A stretch of 64,000 bases of DNA, taken from assembly GCF_022179285.1 (NCBI RefSeq), contig NZ_BPQO01000003.1, forward strand, positions 248,001 through 312,000. The letters are read 5' to 3'. This DNA is from Methylobacterium hispanicum. GTDB lineage: Bacteria > Pseudomonadota > Alphaproteobacteria > Rhizobiales > Beijerinckiaceae. Every line of letters begins with the position of its first letter. Within the stretch, counting starts at the first letter, position 1. Position numbers and translations under genes: made by a program. A model generated the notes under the pieces. That model saw only the letters and a program-made list of their open reading frames with translations, searched no databases and was not told the origin of the DNA. This document shows positions 7,384-14,445 of this stretch, one piece after another.

Positions 7384-7878
7384 TCAGCGGCCCGTGTAGC
7401 CGAGCGCCTCGGCCGCCGTCTTCAGCCGGGCGAAGGAGGCGGCGTAGCGCTCGCGCAGGAAGCCCGCCTCCGGCAGGGCCCGGTCGGGGGCGAGGTTGTC
7501 CTCGTTGTCGGACATCTTCACCAGGATCGCCGCGAGGTCGCCCCGCGCGATCACGCCGTCGATCCGCTCGGAGTAGGGGATCCGCTGCGCGGGCTTGGTC
7601 AGGACGCGCACCGCCGCGACCACCGCCTCGGAGAACCCCGCCGCCCGCAGGTCCGCGGCCTCGCGGGGCGTGTCCTCCAGGACGTCGTGCAGCAGCGCGA
7701 CCTGCATCACCGTCTGCGGGTCGATCTCGAGCCGGTCCACGCTGCGCGCGTGCCCGGCCCGCACGAGCGCGAGGTTCGCGACCCGCTCCAGGTGGCGGAT
7801 GTAGGGCTGCCCGCGCTTGTCGAGCTGGCCCGCATGGGCGAGCGCGGCAAAGCTGTGCGCCTCGTAGATCGTCGGCAT
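7384..7878 (-). CDS. HD-domain hydrolase, SpoT-N-terminus-like
   Basis: 164 residues. The pattern FAALAHAGQLDKRGQPYIRHLERVANL followed by VALLHDVLEDT is that of the metal-dependent HD domain of RelA/SpoT-type (p)ppGpp hydrolases, here as a stand-alone small protein. A final Asp near 115-120 (VKMSDNEDN) completes the usual H-HD-D set. Stand-alone members (Mesh1-like or broad phosphohydrolases) may hydrolyse (p)ppGpp or nucleotides; which one applies here is not shown. The start is the ATG at 7878. It leads a two-gene unit with the DUF2786-like protein and is divergent from the MHS transporter. Confidence 0.78.
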   Translation of the reverse strand: MPTIYEAHSFAALAHAGQLDKRGQPYIRHLERVANLALVRAGHARSVDRLEIDPQTVMQVALLHDVLEDTPREAADLRAAGFSEAVVAAVRVLTKPAQRIPYSERIDGVIARGDLAAILVKMSDNEDNLAPDRALPEAGFLRERYAASFARLKTAAEALGYTGR

Positions 7879-8064
7879 GAGCGTGTCGGCTGTCCGTCGC
7901 GGCCCCTGCCCGCTTGTAGCGGGCGGGCGCGCGGATCGCGAGGGGGCGGGCTGTCCCCTCCCCGCAGCGCGGCTCCGGGCGCGCGGCCCTGGCCCGCGTC
8001 GGGCCGGGCTGTTCGCCCCCGTCCGCGGCCCTACAAAGCCCGCCGGAACGATTGAAGGATCCGG

Positions 8065-9414
8065 ATGGCCTCGACCGCGGCGACCCACGCGCCCTCCACC
8101 GCTCCCCGGCGCGGCGTGCCCCGCACGCCGCCGCCCGTGCTGGGCCGCAAGGCCGTGGCGGCGGTGGTGCTCGGCAACGCGCTCGAGTTCTACGACTTCA
8201 CCGTCTACGCCTTCTTCGCCAAGGCGATCGGCGAGGCCTTCTTCCCGGCCCAGGACCCGACCCACAGCCTGCTCGCCTCGCTCGCCCTGTTCGGGGCCGG
8301 CTACGTAATGCGGCCGATCGGCGGCGTGCTGATCGGCGCCTTCGCGGACCGGGCGGGCCGCAAGCCCGCCATGCTGATCACCATCGGGCTGATGGCGCTC
8401 GGCATGCTGATGCTGGCCGCCTGCCCGACCTACGCGCAGATCGGCGGCTGGGCCCACGTGATCGTGATCGCCGGCCGGCTGATCCAGGGGCTTGCGCTCG
8501 GCGGCGAGGTCGGACCCGCCACCGCCTTCCTGCTCGAGGCCGCCTCCCCGCGCCGCCGCGGCTTCGTGGCGAGCTGGCAGATCGCCAGCCAGGGCTGCGC
8601 CGCCCTGCTCGCGGGCCTCGTCGCCACGGGCCTCGCCCTCGCGGTCGGCGACCGGGCCATGGCCGAGTGGGGCTGGCGCCTGATGTTCGGCCTCGGTCTC
8701 GCGGTGATCCCGGTCGGCCTCGTCATCCGCAGCCACCTGCCGGAGACGGCCGGCGCCGAGGCCGACCCGGCGGCGGCCGACAGCGTGCTCGGGGTGGTGC
8801 GGCGGCTCGTGGTCGGGCACGGCCGGCTCCTCGCCCTCACCTTCGTGGTGATCGCGGCCTCGACCGTCTCGAACGCGGTGGGCACCAACATGCCGGTCTA
8901 TGCGGGCGCGACGCTGGGGCTGACCGAGACCGCCGCGAGCGCCGTGCCGATCGCGCTCGGCCTCGCCTCGGTCGCCTTCCCGCTGCTCGGCGGCTGGCTC
9001 GCGGACCGGATCGGCCGGCGCCCGGTGATGGTCTGGCCGCGGGTCGCCATCCTGGTGCTCGCCGTGCCGGCCTTCTGGTGGATGGCGCGCGCCGGCACGG
9101 CGACGAGCGTCTACGCCGTGACCTTCCTGCTCTCCGCGCTCTCCTCGATCAACGCGGCGGCGATCATCGTGGCCATCCCGGAAGCGCTGCCGCGGGCGGT
9201 GCGCAGCGCCGGGCTGTCGATCGTCTACGCGCTCTCGGTCTCGATCTTCGGCGGCAGCACGAACTACGTGGTGAACTGGCTGATCGCCGCCAGCGGCGAC
9301 CGGCTCGCCCCGGCCTACTACCTCGCGGCCTTCAGCGTGGCCGGCACGCTGGCCGCCCTGATGCTGCCGGAGACGCGCGGGCGCGACCTCCTCGCCGACC
9401 GCGGGGCCCGGTGA
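8065..9414 (+). CDS. MFS transporter, metabolite:H+ symporter (MHS) family
   Basis: 449 residues with twelve predicted membrane helices. The MHS signature LGNALEFYDFTVYAFFA in helix 1, the MFS loop motif ADRAGRKPAML between helices 2 and 3 and its repeat GGWLADRIGRRPVMV in the second half are all present. This family includes citrate, alpha-ketoglutarate, proline/betaine and shikimate symporters, so an organic acid or related solute is likely. The first 30 residues are Pro/Thr-rich and cytoplasmic. A small membrane protein gene overlaps its stop by four bases. Confidence 0.85.
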   Translation: MASTAATHAPSTAPRRGVPRTPPPVLGRKAVAAVVLGNALEFYDFTVYAFFAKAIGEAFFPAQDPTHSLLASLALFGAGYVMRPIGGVLIGAFADRAGRKPAMLITIGLMALGMLMLAACPTYAQIGGWAHVIVIAGRLIQGLALGGEVGPATAFLLEAASPRRRGFVASWQIASQGCAALLAGLVATGLALAVGDRAMAEWGWRLMFGLGLAVIPVGLVIRSHLPETAGAEADPAAADSVLGVVRRLVVGHGRLLALTFVVIAASTVSNAVGTNMPVYAGATLGLTETAASAVPIALGLASVAFPLLGGWLADRIGRRPVMVWPRVAILVLAVPAFWWMARAGTATSVYAVTFLLSALSSINAAAIIVAIPEALPRAVRSAGLSIVYALSVSIFGGSTNYVVNWLIAASGDRLAPAYYLAAFSVAGTLAALMLPETRGRDLLADRGAR

Positions 9415-9740
9415 GCGGTGCGGGGGGGCCTCCTGTGGCCCGGTGGTTCGCCCGCCACGAGTCCTCCCGCCACGAGTCCGCCCGCCACGACATGGCCCAG
9501 GATGGGTGCGAGACGGGCGCGTTCCCAACGCGCGAGGGCCGGACCCTGTCTCGTGACCTGCTGCGGCGGATCCTGATCTCCGCCTCCCTCTACCTCTTCG
9601 TCGCCGCCGCCGTGATGGCCGCGGCCTTCGTCCTCGACCGGATGGATCCGGACGCGGACGGCACGGTGGCGGATCTCGACTCCGATCCGGGCGCCGAGAT
9701 CCTGACGACCTCCGCCACGCCCTGGACGCAGACGCGCTGA
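9411..9740 (+). CDS. Small single-pass membrane protein
   Basis: 109 residues if it starts at the GTG that overlaps the transporter stop (GTGA), or 82 from the ATG at 9492. One strong membrane helix (ILISASLYLFVAAAVMAAAF) is followed by an acidic tail (DRMDPDADGTVADLDSDPG). The N-terminal part between the two candidate starts is encoded by a 15-bp direct repeat (9451-9490) giving RHESS-RHESA-RHD. The four-base overlap is common in this window and suggests translational coupling to the transporter. No family is recognised. Confidence 0.5.
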   Translation: MSGAGGPPVARWFARHESSRHESARHDMAQDGCETGAFPTREGRTLSRDLLRRILISASLYLFVAAAVMAAAFVLDRMDPDADGTVADLDSDPGAEILTTSATPWTQTR

Positions 9741-9824
9741 CGCCGCGAACCCCGGGGGCGGGATCCGCACCGCCGTGCGGGCGAGGGCCGCGCGCGGGCG
9801 CGGCTTTCGCGCTACAAGCGGGGC

Positions 9825-10148
9825 ATGGACAACGTCATCCGCCCGACCTTCGGCAGCCGCAGCCCTCGCTCCGACGCGCGATCCGGCCCGCCCGCGCCCG
9901 ACGCGGTGCGGACGCTGCGCCTGCTCGGCCATGCCGGCGGCTACCGCGTCGGCCTGGTCGAGGACGCCGAGGCGACCGAGGGGCCCGTGCTCCGGGTCGT
10001 GCTCGGCGCCGAGGCCGGCGACGTGGTCGAGGCGGTCGCCGTGATGCCGGCGACGTCGGAGGGGGCGGTCGATGCCGAGATGGTCGGCATGGCGGTGCTG
10101 CGCACCCTGGAGATCGTGGGCGAGGACGGCGGGCCCGGCATCGCCTGA
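9825..10148 (+). CDS. Hypothetical protein
   Basis: 107 residues (MDNVIRPTFGSRSPRSDAR...). The middle reads as a small alternating strand pattern (TLRLLGHAGGYRVGLVEDAEA, PVLRVVLGAEAGDVVEAVAV) and the end as a helix (DAEMVGMAVLRTLEIV). No membrane segment or signal peptide is seen, and I do not recognise a family. MDNVIRP-type N-termini occur in several short alphaproteobacterial proteins of unknown role. The start is the ATG at 9825. Confidence 0.6.
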   Translation: MDNVIRPTFGSRSPRSDARSGPPAPDAVRTLRLLGHAGGYRVGLVEDAEATEGPVLRVVLGAEAGDVVEAVAVMPATSEGAVDAEMVGMAVLRTLEIVGEDGGPGIA

Positions 10149-10229
10149 CCGGCCGGTCCGCGGGTCGCCGCCGAACCGGATGCCGGGCCCGCGCATTGAT
10201 CCGGTGTCTCGCATGGAGGGTGCCGAACC

Positions 10230-10322
10230 GTGGGCCTCGTCTTCGCCTTGCTGCTGATCCTGCCGCCGCTGGGGATTGCCGTCCTCGACCTGCTCCGCAC
10301 GCGCCGGCCGCAGCCCTACTGA
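10230..10322 (+). CDS. Very small membrane protein (30 residues)
   Basis: GTG start at 10230 with GGAGGG nine bases upstream. The protein is one hydrophobic helix (GLVFALLLILPPLGIAVLDLL) followed by a basic tail RTRRPQPY. It has the form of a single-pass microprotein. Support is the ribosome binding site and the membrane-helix/basic-tail pattern only. Confidence 0.45.
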   Translation: MGLVFALLLILPPLGIAVLDLLRTRRPQPY

Positions 10323-10372
10323 CCCCTCGACCCCTGCCGCGACGGCCCGGTGGCCTGGCGCCCCGGCTTCGC

Positions 10373-10470
10373 TTAGAGCTGCTCCCGATCGCGTCGCGAT
10401 CGGGAGCAGCTCTAAGCCCTTGTTGTGACGCGCTCTCCGCCGAACCGGCATCCGCTTCGGCGGAGGGCGC
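10373..10470. repeat. Twin-hairpin repeat, family A, copy 1
   Basis: The first hairpin (10373-10415) has 21-base perfect arms around one base, starting TTAGAGCTGCTCCCGATCGC. A linker of about 14 bases (GCCCTTGTTGTGAC) leads to a second hairpin (about 10430-10470, arms GCGCTCTCCGCCGAA and TTCGGCGGAGGGCGC). The same layout recurs at 10792-10893. The two copies are in the same orientation and flank the gene 10509-10778. Confidence 0.9.
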
Positions 10471-10508
10471 TCTAGGTCGCCGGGCCGGGACGGATGCAGG
10501 AGACACGC

Positions 10509-10778
10509 ATGAGCAGCGACCGCGACGCAGCCCGGGAGGACGCGGACGACCCGCTCGACGACGCCTCGCGCCTCCACGCGAAGCTCGCCGCGCTGGAGAT
10601 CGTCCTGGGCGTCCTGATCGGCCGGCTGTCCGAGGAGAACCCGGAGATCCGCGAGGACGTGAAGCGCGATGTCGCCGTGCTGCTCGCCGACATGGCCGGC
10701 GGCTCGGAGAGCGAGGAGATGATCGTCGCCGAGGTCCGGCGCGCGGCGGACGTGCTCACGGGCGTGGCGATCGGCTGA
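10509..10778 (+). CDS. Hypothetical protein between two family A repeats
   Basis: 89 residues, acidic and helical (LHAKLAALEIVLGVLIGRLSEENPEIREDV and VLLADMAGGSESEEMIVAEV). The ATG at 10509 has AGGAG five bases upstream, which is better than the upstream in-frame ATG at 10494. No family is recognised. The helix pattern would suit a small dimer. It is framed by two copies of the same hairpin repeat. Confidence 0.55.
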   Translation: MSSDRDAAREDADDPLDDASRLHAKLAALEIVLGVLIGRLSEENPEIREDVKRDVAVLLADMAGGSESEEMIVAEVRRAADVLTGVAIG

Positions 10779-10791
10779 GGGCATCCGGCGC

Positions 10792-10893
10792 TGGAGCCGT
10801 TCCCGATCGCGTTGCAATCGCGAACGGCTCCAACCCCTTGTCTTGACGCGCTCTCTTGCGCCGAACCGGCGTCCACTTCGGCGCAAGAGCGCT
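10792..10893. repeat. Twin-hairpin repeat, family A, copy 2
   Basis: Hairpin one (10792-10832) has arms TGGAGCCGTTC and GAACGGCTCCA. The linker ACCCCTTGTCTTGACGC is followed by hairpin two (about 10848-10893), whose arms contain TCTTGCGCCGAA and TTCGGCGCAAGA. It ends 11 bases before the tRNA-Arg 3' end. It has the same layout as copy 1, with compensating base changes in both stems (for example GCTGCTCC/GGAGCAGC versus GGAGCCGT/ACGGCTCC), so structure rather than sequence appears conserved. Confidence 0.88.
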
Positions 10894-10903
10894 CTAGACG
10901 GGC

Positions 10904-10980
10904 TGGCGACCCCGGCAGGGCTCGAACCTGCGACATCTCGCTTAGAAGGCGAGTGCTCTATCCAGCTGAGCTACGGGGCC
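10904..10980 (-). tRNA. tRNA-Arg (anticodon TCT)
   Basis: 77 bases including an encoded CCA end. The acceptor stem GGCCCCG pairs with CGGGGTC. The D arm is GCTCAGCTGGATAGAGC, the anticodon stem CTCGC/GCGAG holds loop CTTCTAA (anticodon TCT), and the T arm is GCAGGTTCGAGCCCTGC. It reads AGA codons, which are rare in this GC-rich coding sequence. Confidence 0.97.
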
Positions 10981-11178
10981 GGTCGCGCGGGCCGAAACAC
11001 CATGCCGGGCGCCACCGGTCAAGGGTTCGCCCCGCCACGCGCGCCGGTCCGCGGCGGGGCGACGTGGCCATGATGGACGGCCATGATGGGCGGCCATGAC
11101 GGGCGGGCGTGCCGAGCCGGGCGTTACTGTCCGTCCTCGCGCGGATGTGAGCGGACATCAGCATCGCGGCGGCCCGCC

Positions 11179-11220
11179 ACCCTGTCAGATCTGACAGGGT
11201 GACTGGCAGATCTGACAGTC
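11179..11220 (+). promoter_or_regulatory. Tandem lux-box-like palindromes upstream of the redoxin/oxygenase operon
   Basis: CTGTCAGATCTGACAG (11182-11197) is the core of a perfect 22-base dyad spanning 11179-11200. CTGGCAGATCTGACAG (11203-11218) is a 20-base dyad with one mismatched pair. Centres are 21 bases apart, two helical turns. The cores fit the LuxR/LasR-family box (CTG-N10-CAG). The second ends 55 bases before the ATG at 11274. Related boxes recur at 14277-14354. Confidence 0.75.
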
Positions 11221-11273
11221 GACGTCCGTTTCCGCCGGCCCTACCGGAAGCTTCGCAGATCCGGTGGCCCGCG

Positions 11274-12392
11274 ATGAACGTCCAGATTCCAGTCCTCGCC
11301 TCCCCCGTGCCCCTCGGCCCGGGAGACCTGTTCCCGCAGGTCGCGCCCCGCACGCAAGGCAGGCCGAGCTTTGCCATCGACACCCTGGCCGGCCGCTACA
11401 TCGTGCTCTGCTTCTTCGGCTCCGCCGCCGACCCGCAGGGGGGAGCCGCCCTCGCGGCGGCCCTGCGCGAGCGCGCCCGCTTCGACGATTCCCGCGCGAG
11501 CTTCTTCGGCGTCAGCATCGATCCCCGGGACGAGGCCGAGGGCCGGGTCCGGGACCTGATGCCGGGCTTCCGGATCGTGCTCGACTTCGACGGCGCGCTG
11601 AGCCGGCGCTGCGGCGTGACCAGCGAGGGCCAGGGCCCCCGGCCCTACCGGCAGTGCTGGATGGTGGTCGATCCGACGCTCCACGTGGCGGCGACCTTCC
11701 CGCTCGGGGAGGCCGGCGAGGCGGCCCTGTTCGGCTACCTCGACGCCCTGCCGGAGCCCGCGGCCTACGCGGGCTTCGAGATCCCCGCCCCCGTCCTCGT
11801 CCTGCCCAACGTGTTCGAGCCGGCGCTCTGCCACCGCCTCGTCGGGATCTACGACGCCGACGGCGGCTCGGAATCGGGCGTGCACCGCGCGGGCGCGGGC
11901 GTGATGGACCACAGCTTCAAGCGGCGCCGGGACTGCACCCTCGAGGATCCGGACCTGATCCGGCAGATCCAGCAGACGATCCACCGCCGCGTGGTGCCGG
12001 AGATCGAGCGTCTGTTCTTCATGCGCATCACCCGCATGGAGCGCTACATCGTCGGCTGCTACGCGGCCGAGGACGGCGGCCATTTCCGGGCCCACCGGGA
12101 CAACGGCCAGGGGCTCACCGCGCATCGCCGCTTCGCGGTCTCGATCAACCTCACGGGCGATTTCGAGGGCGGCGAGGTCAGCTTCCCCGAATACAACCCG
12201 CGCAGGATCAAGGCGCCCCCGGGCTGGGCGGTGGTGTTCCCGACCAACATCCTGCACAAGGTCAGCCCGGTGACCCGCGGGCGGCGCTACGCCTTCCTGC
12301 CCTTCGTGTACGACGAGACGGGCGCGCAGATCCGCCAGCGGGAACTCGCCAGGCAGGCCGCCGCCGAGGCTGCGGCCCGGGCCGGGGCCTGA
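11274..12392 (+). CDS. Redoxin-like / 2-oxoglutarate-Fe(II) oxygenase fusion
   Basis: 372 residues, two domains. Residues about 10-165 resemble an AhpC/TSA peroxiredoxin fold (RYIVLCFFGSAADPQGG, FFGVSIDPRDEAE, QCWMVVDPTLHVAATFPL), but the peroxidatic Cys of the usual TPVC motif is absent, so peroxidase activity is doubtful. Residues about 175-365 form a prolyl-4-hydroxylase-type oxygenase with H274-x-D276 (FRAHRDNG), distal H328 (NILHKV) and an Arg near 336-338 (TRGRRYAF) for 2-oxoglutarate. The substrate is unknown. The ATG at 11274 was chosen because the frame upstream overlaps the palindromes. It is followed 24 bases later by a histidine kinase. Confidence 0.8.
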   Translation: MNVQIPVLASPVPLGPGDLFPQVAPRTQGRPSFAIDTLAGRYIVLCFFGSAADPQGGAALAAALRERARFDDSRASFFGVSIDPRDEAEGRVRDLMPGFRIVLDFDGALSRRCGVTSEGQGPRPYRQCWMVVDPTLHVAATFPLGEAGEAALFGYLDALPEPAAYAGFEIPAPVLVLPNVFEPALCHRLVGIYDADGGSESGVHRAGAGVMDHSFKRRRDCTLEDPDLIRQIQQTIHRRVVPEIERLFFMRITRMERYIVGCYAAEDGGHFRAHRDNGQGLTAHRRFAVSINLTGDFEGGEVSFPEYNPRRIKAPPGWAVVFPTNILHKVSPVTRGRRYAFLPFVYDETGAQIRQRELARQAAAEAAARAGA

Positions 12393-12416
12393 GGCGCGGG
12401 GCGCAAGGGACCGGAC

Positions 12417-13541
12417 TTGAGGGCGTTCGTTCGACGGGCAGGTGCGGCGGGGCAGGACGGATCGGAGCGGGCGTCCGGCCGGGCCTCGCGGGCCGCCCCG
12501 TCGCGCGGCCCGCGCCGGCTCTGGCTGCACGCCGTCGCCTACAGCCTGATCCTCTGCATCTTCGCCGCCGACGTGGTGACGCCGCCCGACAACGTCTCGA
12601 TCTGCTTCGCCTACACGGTGCCGATCCTGCTGGGCGTCTACACGGGCCCGCGCTCCGCCTTCGGGCTGGCGCTCGCGACCACCGCCTCCTCGCTGCTGGG
12701 CTCCTTCATCCGGCCCCCGAGCGGGGGCATCGCGCTGAGCTTCGTGGCCAACCGCCTGATCGCCACCGCGGCGCAGTGGCTCGTCGCCTTCCTGATCGAG
12801 CAGCGCCGGCGCGGCCGGGCGATCGTGCAGGCCCATCTGGCGGAGGAGCGTGCCAAGGCGGAGACCGGCCAGCGCTTCGTGCGCATCCTCAGCCACGAGA
12901 TCGCGAGCGCGCTCACGGCGATCGGCGGCCAGAGCTCGCGGCTCGCCAAGCTCGCGCCGGGCATCGAGCCCGCCGAGATCGTGGCGCGCACCGACAAGAT
13001 CGGCCAGGCGGTCGCGCGCCTCGACGCCCTCGTCGGCCGCATCCAGCTCGCCGCCGAGGTCGATGGCGGCGAGATCGCGCTCGTCCCGGAGCACACGCCC
13101 TGCATGGAGTTCCTCAGGCCGCTGCTCACCGAGTACGAGCCCGGCCCCGAACTCGCCCTCACGCTGCTCTGCGGCGAGGAGACCATCTGCGGCGACCGCG
13201 GCCTGCTCTACCAAGCCGTCTCGAACCTCGTCTCCAACGCGGTCAGGTACTCGCACGCCCCCGCCGCCGTGACCGTGAGCGTCGATCGCTCGGACCTGAC
13301 GGACGGCCCGATGATCACGGTCTCGGATTGCGGCATCGGCATCGACGCGGACGAGGTCGAGCGGGTGTTCGAGCCCTATTACCGGGCGCGCAACAGCACG
13401 GGCATCCGGGGCCTCGGCGTCGGCCTGCACATCGTCCGCCACTTCGTGGAGGCGCATGGCGGCGAGATCCGGATCGCGAGCCGGCCGGGCCAGGGCACCC
13501 GCGTGAGCCTCCACCTGCCTCCCGAGAAGGTCGCCGCGTGA
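12417..13541 (+). CDS. Membrane-bound sensor histidine kinase
   Basis: 374 residues from a TTG start. After a basic N-terminus there are about four hydrophobic helices (40-125: LHAVAYSLILCIFAADVV, ICFAYTVPILLGVYTG, ALATTASSLLGSFI, NRLIATAAQWLVAFLI) with almost no periplasmic domain, so it probably senses within the membrane or through a partner. The phospho-acceptor is H160 (RILSHEIASALTAIG). The ATPase domain has NLVSNAVRYS (N box), DCGIGID (G1), FEPYYRARN (F) and GLGVGLHIV (G2). The response regulator overlaps its stop by four bases, making a cognate pair. Confidence 0.88.
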   Translation: MRAFVRRAGAAGQDGSERASGRASRAAPSRGPRRLWLHAVAYSLILCIFAADVVTPPDNVSICFAYTVPILLGVYTGPRSAFGLALATTASSLLGSFIRPPSGGIALSFVANRLIATAAQWLVAFLIEQRRRGRAIVQAHLAEERAKAETGQRFVRILSHEIASALTAIGGQSSRLAKLAPGIEPAEIVARTDKIGQAVARLDALVGRIQLAAEVDGGEIALVPEHTPCMEFLRPLLTEYEPGPELALTLLCGEETICGDRGLLYQAVSNLVSNAVRYSHAPAAVTVSVDRSDLTDGPMITVSDCGIGIDADEVERVFEPYYRARNSTGIRGLGVGLHIVRHFVEAHGGEIRIASRPGQGTRVSLHLPPEKVAA

Positions 13542-14128
13542 GCCGGACCCGGATCCTCTGCGTGGAGGACGACCGCGAGATCGCCGACCTCGTCGCCGAG
13601 GTGCTGATCGAGGAGGGCTTCGCCGTCGAGCGTGCGGCGAGCGGCCCGGAAGGTCTCGCGCGCCTGCGGACGTCCCCGGACGCCGTGATCTGCGACATCG
13701 ACCTGCCGGGCTTCGGCGGCCTCGACCTGCTGCGCCGCGCGAGCGAGGCCGGCGCGGTACCGCCCTTCGTGTTCCTCACCGCCTTCGGGGGGCGGCGCAA
13801 CCAGATCGAGGCGCGGCGCCTCGGCTGCGCGGACTTCGTCACCAAGCCGATCGACTTCGAGCTGCTCGTGGCGGTGCTGCGCAACGTCCTGCAGCGCGCG
13901 CCCGTGCGCAGGGCCGTGCGGGAGCCCGCGGTCCAGATGACCGAGCGCGAGCGCGAGATCCTGACCCTGGTCTCGCGGGGCAAGTCGTCGATCGAGATCG
14001 CGCAGATCCTGGCGATCAGCGAGCGCACGACGAACTTCCACATCGGCAACGCGATGCGGAAGCTGAACGTGACCTCTCGCGTCCAGGCGGCCGTGATCGC
14101 CCTCTCGATGGGGCTGCTCGAGAAGTAG
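13538..14128 (+). CDS. Response regulator with quorum-sensing-type LuxR DNA-binding domain
   Basis: 196 residues. The receiver domain (1-120) has acidic pocket ED at 10-11, phospho-acceptor D53 (ICDIDLPGFGG), T near 83 (FLTAF) and K near 105 (TKPIDF). The helix-turn-helix (132-196: MTEREREILTLVSRGKSS, then ISERTTNFHIGNAMRKLNV) is unusual. The ERTxNFHxxNAMRKL recognition region is that of acyl-homoserine-lactone LuxR proteins rather than NarL/FixJ regulators, whose helix usually reads KTVKxHxxxIxxKL. This fits with lux-box-like palindromes upstream of this operon and of the RTX gene. The GTG start overlaps the kinase stop. Confidence 0.85.
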   Translation: MSRTRILCVEDDREIADLVAEVLIEEGFAVERAASGPEGLARLRTSPDAVICDIDLPGFGGLDLLRRASEAGAVPPFVFLTAFGGRRNQIEARRLGCADFVTKPIDFELLVAVLRNVLQRAPVRRAVREPAVQMTEREREILTLVSRGKSSIEIAQILAISERTTNFHIGNAMRKLNVTSRVQAAVIALSMGLLEK

Positions 14129-14161
14129 CCGCGCCTCGGGACGTCCCGCCAAACGCGAAAA

Positions 14162-14191
14162 CCCTCCCTCTCCGAACGAAGAGAGGGAGGG
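14162..14191 (+). terminator. Terminator after the kinase/regulator operon
   Basis: CCCTCCCTCTC pairs with GAGAGGGAGGG around an eight-base loop, 33 bases after the response regulator stop. The following bases are TTGACTTTG, a weak U tract. Confidence 0.75.
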
Positions 14192-14210
14192 TTGACTTTG
14201 CCCTTCGGAG

Positions 14211-14253
14211 GCAGATGCCCGCGTTGGCGGCGCAAGGCATCTGTCGTCTTTTT
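14211..14253 (+). terminator. Second tandem terminator
   Basis: GCAGATGCC pairs with GGCATCTGT across a 16-base loop that itself is GC-rich, followed by CGTCTTTTT. It follows the first terminator by 20 bases and isolates the RTX promoter region from the upstream operon. Confidence 0.65.
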
Positions 14254-14276
14254 ACAGCCACGATCAAGATGATCTA

Positions 14277-14354
14277 CTGTCACGTCTGACAGGTTGCCGC
14301 TGTCAGACGTGACAGCTGTCAGATTATCTAGGACGAGGCTGTCAGGTCTGACAG
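14277..14354 (+). promoter_or_regulatory. Cluster of lux-box-like palindromes upstream of the RTX gene
   Basis: CTGTCACGTCTGACAG (14277-14292) and its exact reverse complement CTGTCAGACGTGACAG (14300-14315) are followed by a half site CTGTCAGAT (14316-14324) and a third full dyad CTGTCAGGTCTGACAG (14339-14354). Centres are at 14284.5, 14307.5 and 14346.5. All share CTGTCA-N4-TGACAG with the site upstream of the oxygenase gene. The last box ends 91 bases before the GTG of the RTX gene. The remaining bases of the gap 14129-14445 hold two terminators and nothing else I can identify. Confidence 0.75.
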
Positions 14355-14445
14355 TAGATGTATCGGCTCTGTTTCCCTTACGGCTCAGCCTGCGCAAGCA
14401 GGGAGATGGTCTCCCGATGCGCGGGCTCTTCGGAGGGAATCGACA

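Noticed and set aside
9451..9490. Possible short CRISPR-like direct repeat (15-bp units)
   Set aside because: Units are contiguous without spacers and lie in frame at a gene start; simple tandem duplication.
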